A DNA stretch of 24,804 nucleotides. It comes from a virus. The notes beneath the pieces are model-generated. The model had not been told where the DNA came from. It worked only from the letters and a program-made list of their open reading frames with translations, and searched no databases. A program made the translations under genes and the position numbers. Below, in pieces: positions 8,801-14,192 of this stretch (position 1 is its first letter; the number at the start of each line of letters is the position of its first letter). The stretch covers positions 1 through 24,804 of IMG/VR virus record IMGVR_UViG_3300009152_000193; one strand, 5' to 3'.

Positions 8801-9675
8801 CAGACCAAAATACAACAGGTGATTACAATTCATTTTTTGAAAACAATGGATACGGTGTACCTGGAACGGTAATGAATGGGGACATTCTTCAACTAATTTC
8901 AATAAATAATGAAGTTGGCATTGAAGAATTTGATTTACAAAATAGAAATTACGCAGCATATAATCCACAAGTGTTGGATGTTGAACAATATCCTGGATTA
9001 TTGGATGGAGGACCACTACCAATAAATCTCGTATTAGATGATGGTGAAGGATATAGAGTTAGGGCATGTTTAAATGAACCCGGAAGATTGACTGAATCAT
9101 CACAAAAAGTTCCATTTTACTTGTGGGAAAAAGGTGGTACAGGTTTTGGTTCGAGTGTTAATCAACATTGGGACTATACTACACCAATCTCAACTGCAAA
9201 TGGTAATTTACAACCATTACAAGGTATGACCTATAATTACAAATACAGTGGAGATACGACACACAAATATTTGTTATTACCAATGACAAAACAATATAGT
9301 GGTGATACGTTTACATATACAGGTGTAACATATAATGATGTGTATGCGGATATTGAAACAACAGGAGCAACACATACAACTTATAATAATCAAGAAGAAG
9401 GATTCACAGTACTCGAAATTGCCACAGGCACATTAGATAATCCATTAACGGGAACACTATGGATTAGAACGGGAGAAACAAGTAATTGGGCACCAAAGGC
9501 ATGGACAAACGACCTTGATTTTATGGTAAAACCAACATCAACAAATTACGATGGTACAAAACAAATACTATCAACACCATTTCTGTTTTATTTTGGATTA
9601 AGACCAGGTAAAACCGCAATAGATAAACTAATAGAAAAATACGGACCAAAAGGTGCGTTCCCGTCTGCTGAATAA
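5860..9675 (+). CDS. Large baseplate/tail protein with carboxypeptidase-regulatory-like domains (gp7 position)
   Basis: 1271 aa, in the position T4 gp7 takes after gp6, but I do not recognise gp7 by sequence. Residues 48-72 (YGVVCGRITVNNGLGVPNAR) and 145-170 (KTNSSGDFMIWGVPLGQQTI) together resemble a CarboxypepD_reg/transthyretin-like beta domain, split by a ~70-residue insertion containing HGGHEPTG. A second copy of the pattern appears at 253-330 (LLGSIFSDQG ... DDSGSFMISVPMN). Residues 481-527 are strikingly hydrophobic (FAILLAIILNT, YYTIIAAIQVLIVPFQALY). The central part (580-800) is Thr/Gly-rich with Cys pairs such as CGTCGTH; the C-terminus (1239-1271) is conserved-looking, with FLFYFGLRPGKTAIDKL. 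No signal peptide. Likely a structural wedge or peripheral baseplate component. The stop overlaps the next ATG (TAATG). Confidence 0.6.
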   Translation: MIQKHRISTNIGKDQIVNLELKQDFDFLEVLSLRFTQKDVYSSMCSDYGVVCGRITVNNGLGVPNARVSLFVPQLQIHSNDPVISALYPYTEIGDKDSNNYRYNLLPSRKQHGGHEPTGTFFDQEDILTREEVLEVYETYYSYTVKTNSSGDFMIWGVPLGQQTIHVDVDLSDIGCFSLRPDDFIRQGAGLDQFKTSYAFKASEDLNSLPQIVSFDKTIEVYPFWGNNDFCEIGLTRTDFDLSDKGVRIEPKAILLGSIFSDQGNSTVNKNCTLRDGMGNKCNLITEPATVEILRFTNKKDENNRPILELMETSEDIDDSGSFMISVPMNMEYVYTNEFGENEITNDPNKGVPTSACYRFRVSTKNESLGRVRTVASYLIPNIREYATTESEIDKSYTWSTNWNDYPTGATNNNILFNNVNGSYYPQDYFYRFNYNKIYSVSSFFGSYSEGNLGITQIAPKEEDDCQNNSLTPPINHATQTVTFAILLAIILNTFERISYYTIIAAIQVLIVPFQALYNWHIYIRALKVTLIDYYPFRAGGIIDVDTKVIEPLQRFGTVRLGIAIYPECETCDNLDYINDLPTTTTDPELTFLKVATGTGVTDTSLYATCGVEIFDESSVRIFLSIPTTGTTCASVSPIFTTTGTTITNIIDNPGRYIIKFNDTGEYGNLSVYGYDISGSGTTAYYYDDTTGLSYTGQTLPTGSIGYEIFDSLSFLIGGSNTSGLNSELEGGCQQYVTVYKESIVYGTYCASNASTPYSGLTSANIKLGTVCTTGITVGQVIAGVNSNPCGTCGTHSGFSEFRYGLFTIIPAAAIANWGDNFDAITEYARRKLVAKVFCGGIANYKFIDNWLTGSLYMFPFKAKVRWDNEETLDLNVRRTKYCPDLVYFKAGTVENPDKRFYYRSTYFNGTTFSRSSRESLGHPTTIVDLGPRDEFIKEICVDPQLDPNCSVVRDIGPTSYQNFKEMLGLYINYKLDYLATDQNTTGDYNSFFENNGYGVPGTVMNGDILQLISINNEVGIEEFDLQNRNYAAYNPQVLDVEQYPGLLDGGPLPINLVLDDGEGYRVRACLNEPGRLTESSQKVPFYLWEKGGTGFGSSVNQHWDYTTPISTANGNLQPLQGMTYNYKYSGDTTHKYLLLPMTKQYSGDTFTYTGVTYNDVYADIETTGATHTTYNNQEEGFTVLEIATGTLDNPLTGTLWIRTGETSNWAPKAWTNDLDFMVKPTSTNYDGTKQILSTPFLFYFGLRPGKTAIDKLIEKYGPKGAFPSAE
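6001..6369 (+). other. CarboxypepD_reg-like beta-sandwich domain (split) in the 1271-aa protein
   Basis: Residues 48-170. The pair V-x-GRI-x-x-x-x-GxGVPNARV and SSGDFMIWGVPLGQQTIHVDV fits the prealbumin-like fold used as a spacer or binding domain on cell-surface and phage tail proteins. The insertion between the halves carries a long polar loop. The domain call rests on pattern only. Confidence 0.5.
7300..7440 (+). other. Transmembrane-like hydrophobic segment inside the 1271-aa tail protein
   Basis: Residues 481-527 include FAILLAIILNT and TIIAAIQVLIVPFQAL, separated by a short FERISYY turn. The segment would be called as one or two membrane helices, which is unexpected in the middle of a structural protein rich in beta sequence. 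It follows an acidic KEEDDCQNN stretch. Confidence 0.6.
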
Positions 9676-11456
9676 TGGAAAAGAAACAAATCATATTACC
9701 AAGTAAAAAGTTCGCAAAGGCGGATGACCAAGAATTAGAATTAAAACTAAATCTTGATAATAGTGATACACTTATGCGAATAGGTGAAAGGGATATAATA
9801 TTAGATATAGATGAACAATATTATAAAGAACGTAATGAAAGTATAAATTATAAGATATACGGAAAATTAAAAATGATTTTTAGAAATTTATATTCCGGTA
9901 GTACAGGTTCATATGAACCTTTAACGAAGAGTCTTTATTTAAATGGTGATGGTAGTGATAATAATTTCAATGGATTTTTACCATATGATGAATTTGCATT
10001 TTTAAGAAGGGACGTTTATAGGGAAGTAAATTTACCAGTAACTGGAAATACAATAGGGACCTTTACACCAAATATAGTAAAATCAGGATCAACGGCACAC
10101 ACAACTATAACACCAATATCGGCACCATATCAAAATTGGAATTTATATTTAAGTTATGTGTATAGTGGTGATAGTAATTTTAATATGGTTTATACGTTAA
10201 CAGGTGTAACAGGTAGTACGAAAGTTAGTTTTACCGCTAAAGATGGTATACCATTTAGGGTTGTAAATTATAACACATACTATGAATTGACATCACCAGT
10301 TGAACATGGAATGAACGAAGGAGAACACGTGGTTTTATCAGGTGGAACGTTAACAGGATTATCAAACCCAACTGGTTCAACATTTTATATTAATTCAGTT
10401 GGTAATGAAACATTTGACTCTGGAAAATATGTTATTAATATTTTAAAGTCACAAATAAAAACAGGAACAACACTCAATACAATTATGTTAGGTAAAAGAT
10501 GTAAAGATTTTACCAATATCGTTCCCTCAACATCTAAATATTACGTTCACAAACATAAAACATTAACTAACACAGGTGGATATATAATGGATTCACTTGG
10601 ATTTGAAAGTCCAGTGTTTGAAGATGAGAAAAAATTGTTACTTGAAAATAGTGCAGGAATAAATGATGTTGTGGTTGAAAGAAATAGAATGGAATCTGTT
10701 TTATACGATTTTAAAGAACCATTTAAATTAAGCGGATTAACAAATAATTTAGGATTTAGTCCAACAAATGTTTTTGTTACTGCAATTTTTAGAAATGGAA
10801 ATGGATATTTTAATTATCCACCAAAGGTTGGATATAAATTTAATTTCCACGATACGTGGATTGATGAACATTTTAGTGGAACTACGTCAAACGAAACAAG
10901 TTTAACAAGTTCTGGATTTACAAAAAGTGGAGTTACATTTTTAAGTGGTCAAACATTACCAATCGGTTCAATATTAAATGGTGCCTTTGTTGAGTATAAT
11001 CCAAAAGAAATGACCGAAAGAATTGTTAGTGAAGCATTTCATAAAATCACAAATCCCACAAATATATTTGACCATAATCAAGATATGAATGTAGATGGTT
11101 TTAGTGGTGCCACATCTGGAAATACAATGGGATTAATATACCAACCACATTATAGAATTAAATTAAGAGAATTATCACCATATACTGAAACGGCAAATAC
11201 TAATGATATTTTCAACTTACCTGAAAATGCAAAGTATGACCCATATGATAAAGTTTGGAGATGGAGAGATATATATGACCATGGTTATGTTGATTCCGAT
11301 GGATTCGGAACAGATTTTCCTTTTATGAATGGAAATCATTATGTTAAAGCAAACATTAATTTCTATTTAAGAAATGAAAGATATTATAAAAATAAATCAA
11401 ATGGAATAATGAATTTCATGGATGTAAATAATAAAAATAGTAATTCAGATTGTTAA
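9675..11456 (+). CDS. Tail/baseplate structural protein, family not recognised (gp8 position)
   Basis: 593 aa whose ATG overlaps the previous stop codon by one base, implying translational coupling. No catalytic motif, signal peptide or membrane helix. The N-terminal 70 residues are charged and helical (LELKLNLDNSDTLMRIGERD). Residues 197-256 contain ELTSPVEHGMNEGEHVVLSGG, then TFYINSVGNETFDSGKYVI, a pattern (HG-L/M-xxG-D/E-xV) I associate with beta beads in phage tail proteins. Residues 424-432 (SGQTLPIGS) closely echo TGQTLPTGS in the preceding protein. The C-terminus has KVWRWRDIYDHGYVDSDGFG and NFYLRNERYYKNK, a layout typical of conserved ends of structural proteins. Position after gp25-gp6-large protein suggests a baseplate component, possibly replacing gp8. 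Function is inferred from context. Confidence 0.55.
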   Translation: MEKKQIILPSKKFAKADDQELELKLNLDNSDTLMRIGERDIILDIDEQYYKERNESINYKIYGKLKMIFRNLYSGSTGSYEPLTKSLYLNGDGSDNNFNGFLPYDEFAFLRRDVYREVNLPVTGNTIGTFTPNIVKSGSTAHTTITPISAPYQNWNLYLSYVYSGDSNFNMVYTLTGVTGSTKVSFTAKDGIPFRVVNYNTYYELTSPVEHGMNEGEHVVLSGGTLTGLSNPTGSTFYINSVGNETFDSGKYVINILKSQIKTGTTLNTIMLGKRCKDFTNIVPSTSKYYVHKHKTLTNTGGYIMDSLGFESPVFEDEKKLLLENSAGINDVVVERNRMESVLYDFKEPFKLSGLTNNLGFSPTNVFVTAIFRNGNGYFNYPPKVGYKFNFHDTWIDEHFSGTTSNETSLTSSGFTKSGVTFLSGQTLPIGSILNGAFVEYNPKEMTERIVSEAFHKITNPTNIFDHNQDMNVDGFSGATSGNTMGLIYQPHYRIKLRELSPYTETANTNDIFNLPENAKYDPYDKVWRWRDIYDHGYVDSDGFGTDFPFMNGNHYVKANINFYLRNERYYKNKSNGIMNFMDVNNKNSNSDC

Positions 11457-11457
11457 C

Positions 11458-13269
11458 ATGAAAATATTAAGAAAAGATACTGATTTAAATATATTATTGA
11501 ATACTGAAACTGATTTTCAAACAAATCTCGGTTGGGAAGAAAACTTGAAAGAATTTGAAACTGAAATATTAAGTGATATTATTAACCCAATTGAAAATTA
11601 TGAAACGGTTAGATATATTCATAAACCATATACGTCTAGTGGAGTAACACAAACCGATATTTGGTTTTATTTTTATTTTCAAAGCGGTGGAACATATGTT
11701 CAAGATTATACCCCACAAGGTATAAGTTCACAAGAAAATGAACATATGTTAAAACAGGCGACTGAGAGTTTTTTTAGATTAGAGTTTTTTAAAACACCAG
11801 GAACTGTATCAAGTAATATATTAACATGTGAACCACCAACAAGACAAAATAGAAAATTAATATTTGCAAAAAATTTGTCATTACCGTTAGGTGAGAAAAT
11901 GTTTTATAATCCACTTAATGGTTATATACATTTACCTGTTTTTAGAGGATCAAATTATAGTAATAAAGAAAATATGTATTTCTTTTGGTTCCAAGATGAA
12001 AGTGTTTTAACTGAAACTAATTTAAGTGGTACAACAACAGGTAACACCTTCTTTATGACAGCAAAGTTTTATAATGCAAAAGAAGGTACAATTTTAGATT
12101 TTACAAATGATTGTTACAGTACGGGTCACACTATTACTGAACAAAATGATATGTACTATCAAGTTGATATTAATAAAACAGATTATTCGTATCAAGTTTA
12201 TTATTACAATGGTGTAGTAAAATGTGAAGAAGTTGGTTTTACAAACAAACCAATAATGTTTTTTGAAAGAGGAGGTGGAACGGCACCAACTAACATAGTA
12301 TATCACACATGTTCAAATGTAACACCTACACCGACACCAACTGCAACCCGTGTAGCAACACCAACACCAACTCCAACTCCAACACAAACTCAAACACCAA
12401 GTGGATCATCATCGGGACCAACTTATTATAGTGATGTTGTTGGTCGGAGCGCATCGTCAGTAAGTGATGCTTGTAGTCAAGTAAGTACAATTGGGGTTAC
12501 GGGAAGTGGAACCTTATTCTGTAATTCGGCAACATTTACATCTACGGACGGATATTCAATGGGTACTGGAAATTATTATTTATCAAACGGTTCAAAATAT
12601 GTACAAGTATCACATACTATTTATACGAATCTATTTACTGTCATCGGTGGTGGTTGTACAACATGTCCTGGCGTAACAATATACGATTGGTACACACTTG
12701 AAAATTGTTGGGACCAAACTACTGGTTATACAACAGGTCTTACAGTAGGAACATATGCTGTAAATAATAGAGTAACAACATTTTTAGATATTGGTACAAT
12801 ATGGAAAGTAATTGCAATTAGCTCAAGTAATCCGGCACCATTAATAAATAAAATATCTGTCGCACCAAGTTTAGATTATTTTAGTGCAATACAAAATGGT
12901 TGTCCACCAATATTTGAATATTTTTTAAGTGATCCATATACAGGTACCACATTATTCTGTTCATCACCTGGTAAATCAACTGGAACATTAATAAAAACGT
13001 TTTCACCTACAATATCAGAAATTTTAAATTATCCAGTTTATAATTCAAGTAAAGTTTTATTTGAAGGTGCGGGTAATGATTATAATTATTTTATTTCCAC
13101 CTCTGCTGGTGTAAATTCATATACAAACGGTAGCACACCTTTAAGTAACAATAGAATATTAATAAAAATTGACGGTACAATAACAAACAACGGTGCAGGA
13201 ACCCCTGGTTACGTTTTAGATGTATATTCAACACCTTGTAGTGGAGGTGGCGGAGGAGGAAACTTATAA
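11458..13269 (+). CDS. Tail protein with Pro/Thr linker and C-terminal bead domain
   Basis: 603 aa, one base after the preceding stop. Residues 1-285 look like a structural head domain (KILRKDTDLNILLNTETDF, then beta-rich aromatic sequence). A Pro/Thr linker (289-313, [22 protein letters not shown]) and GSSSG lead to a C-terminal half rich in Ser/Thr/Gly with scattered cysteines (CTTCPG at 400-405, CSS at 501). GTLFCNSATFTSTDG and GNYYLSNGSKYVQVS resemble beads of Bacteroidota surface proteins. It ends in a GGGGGGNL tail. The plan, head-linker-bead, suggests an appendage whose N-terminus docks on the baseplate and whose C-terminus is exposed. The same PT linker chemistry recurs in the 2008-aa adhesin. 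No enzyme motif seen. Confidence 0.55.
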   Translation: MKILRKDTDLNILLNTETDFQTNLGWEENLKEFETEILSDIINPIENYETVRYIHKPYTSSGVTQTDIWFYFYFQSGGTYVQDYTPQGISSQENEHMLKQATESFFRLEFFKTPGTVSSNILTCEPPTRQNRKLIFAKNLSLPLGEKMFYNPLNGYIHLPVFRGSNYSNKENMYFFWFQDESVLTETNLSGTTTGNTFFMTAKFYNAKEGTILDFTNDCYSTGHTITEQNDMYYQVDINKTDYSYQVYYYNGVVKCEEVGFTNKPIMFFERGGGTAPTNIVYHTCSNVTPTPTPTATRVATPTPTPTPTQTQTPSGSSSGPTYYSDVVGRSASSVSDACSQVSTIGVTGSGTLFCNSATFTSTDGYSMGTGNYYLSNGSKYVQVSHTIYTNLFTVIGGGCTTCPGVTIYDWYTLENCWDQTTGYTTGLTVGTYAVNNRVTTFLDIGTIWKVIAISSSNPAPLINKISVAPSLDYFSAIQNGCPPIFEYFLSDPYTGTTLFCSSPGKSTGTLIKTFSPTISEILNYPVYNSSKVLFEGAGNDYNYFISTSAGVNSYTNGSTPLSNNRILIKIDGTITNNGAGTPGYVLDVYSTPCSGGGGGGNL

Positions 13270-13278
13270 AAAATAATA

Positions 13279-14154
13279 ATGAAAAGAATTAACCATACCA
13301 TTAAAAGAAAAAAAATACCTGAAGTGAAATTAGTTTCATTAACAGGTAAGACATGGTACGATTCAAATAATAACCCAACACCATGGACGGGTGACACTGA
13401 ATTTTTAGTTACAGGTTTTACACCCGACACAGGTTATGTTGTTTATAACGTAACCGGTGGAACTGTAGATGGTGGTTATTATTATAAATGGAATACACCA
13501 ACAGAAGACACATGGAATTTAATTGTTGGTACAGGTACGACAGAACAAGAAATAGAAACCCATGTTAATAGCCAAATACATGAAGATTTTCAACTACCAT
13601 TATTTTTAGAAGCAACGGCTGATGAAATGGGAGATATGGTTGATTTTGATAAAAATATTGGACATAATGAAATTAGTGCAAACTTCGCATATGAAAGTGT
13701 TTGTACTGAAACTGGTAGTACAATAACAATTAACAACACAACAACATATCAATTAGTTAATATAATTTTGGCTAATGATACGAATCCAGACGGAACAACG
13801 AATGTAACGAGTGTTAGAAGATTGGCTACAGAAATATCCGAACAAAATGTTTTAGACGAATTAGAAGATTTTTTAGTGGTTGATGGACAAGATTTTTCAA
13901 TATCGGGATCATCATTTACGGTACATTGGGGAGACGAAACAACATCACCAATTGGAATTAATGGTAGTGTAACAAAATCATTTGATGTTGCCGAAGAAAA
14001 AACAATTAGAATAGTTTTTGAGTCACCATATTTAACAAATCAAGTGGTTAAAGTTGTTAATTGTGGTGAAACTGCAGTGAGTTACATGAGAATTAATACC
14101 GAAAACAATGACCCTATTCAAAGTGAAAATAATAATTACATAAATGTCGATTAG
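13279..14154 (+). CDS. Probable tail appendage protein with PKD-like strand pattern
   Basis: 291 aa, starting 9 bp after the previous stop in an A-rich leader (AAAAAATAATAATG) with no Shine-Dalgarno. The N-terminus is basic (MKRINHTIKRKKIPEVK), then WYDSNNNPTPWTGDTEFLVTGF. A ~110-residue section from 86 to 140 is helical and acidic. Residues 201-250 (DGQDFSISGSSFTVHWGDE, then VTKSFDVAEEKTIRIVF) resemble a PKD/Ig-like domain, whose hallmark is an xWGDG strand; here it reads HWGDE. Only two cysteines (142 and 262). I do not recognise the family. It is the only complete gene of the window ending in TAG. Location between baseplate and fibre genes suggests an adaptor or a short fibre. Confidence 0.5.
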   Translation: MKRINHTIKRKKIPEVKLVSLTGKTWYDSNNNPTPWTGDTEFLVTGFTPDTGYVVYNVTGGTVDGGYYYKWNTPTEDTWNLIVGTGTTEQEIETHVNSQIHEDFQLPLFLEATADEMGDMVDFDKNIGHNEISANFAYESVCTETGSTITINNTTTYQLVNIILANDTNPDGTTNVTSVRRLATEISEQNVLDELEDFLVVDGQDFSISGSSFTVHWGDETTSPIGINGSVTKSFDVAEEKTIRIVFESPYLTNQVVKVVNCGETAVSYMRINTENNDPIQSENNNYINVD

Positions 14155-14161
14155 AATCAAA

Positions 14162-14181
14162 AACTAATATATTTATTAGTT
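14162..14181 (+). promoter_or_regulatory. Palindrome with TATTTAT motif ahead of the collagen-like fibre gene
   Basis: AACTAATA (14162-14169) and TATTAGTT (14174-14181) form a perfect 8-bp stem with a 4-nt loop; TATTTAT occupies 14170-14176 and overlaps the right arm, 16 bp before the ATG at 14193. It could be a promoter element, an operator, or a weak transcript-end hairpin for the upstream genes. There is no T-run, so a terminator is less likely. Confidence 0.35.
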
Positions 14182-14192
14182 AATCAATAGCT

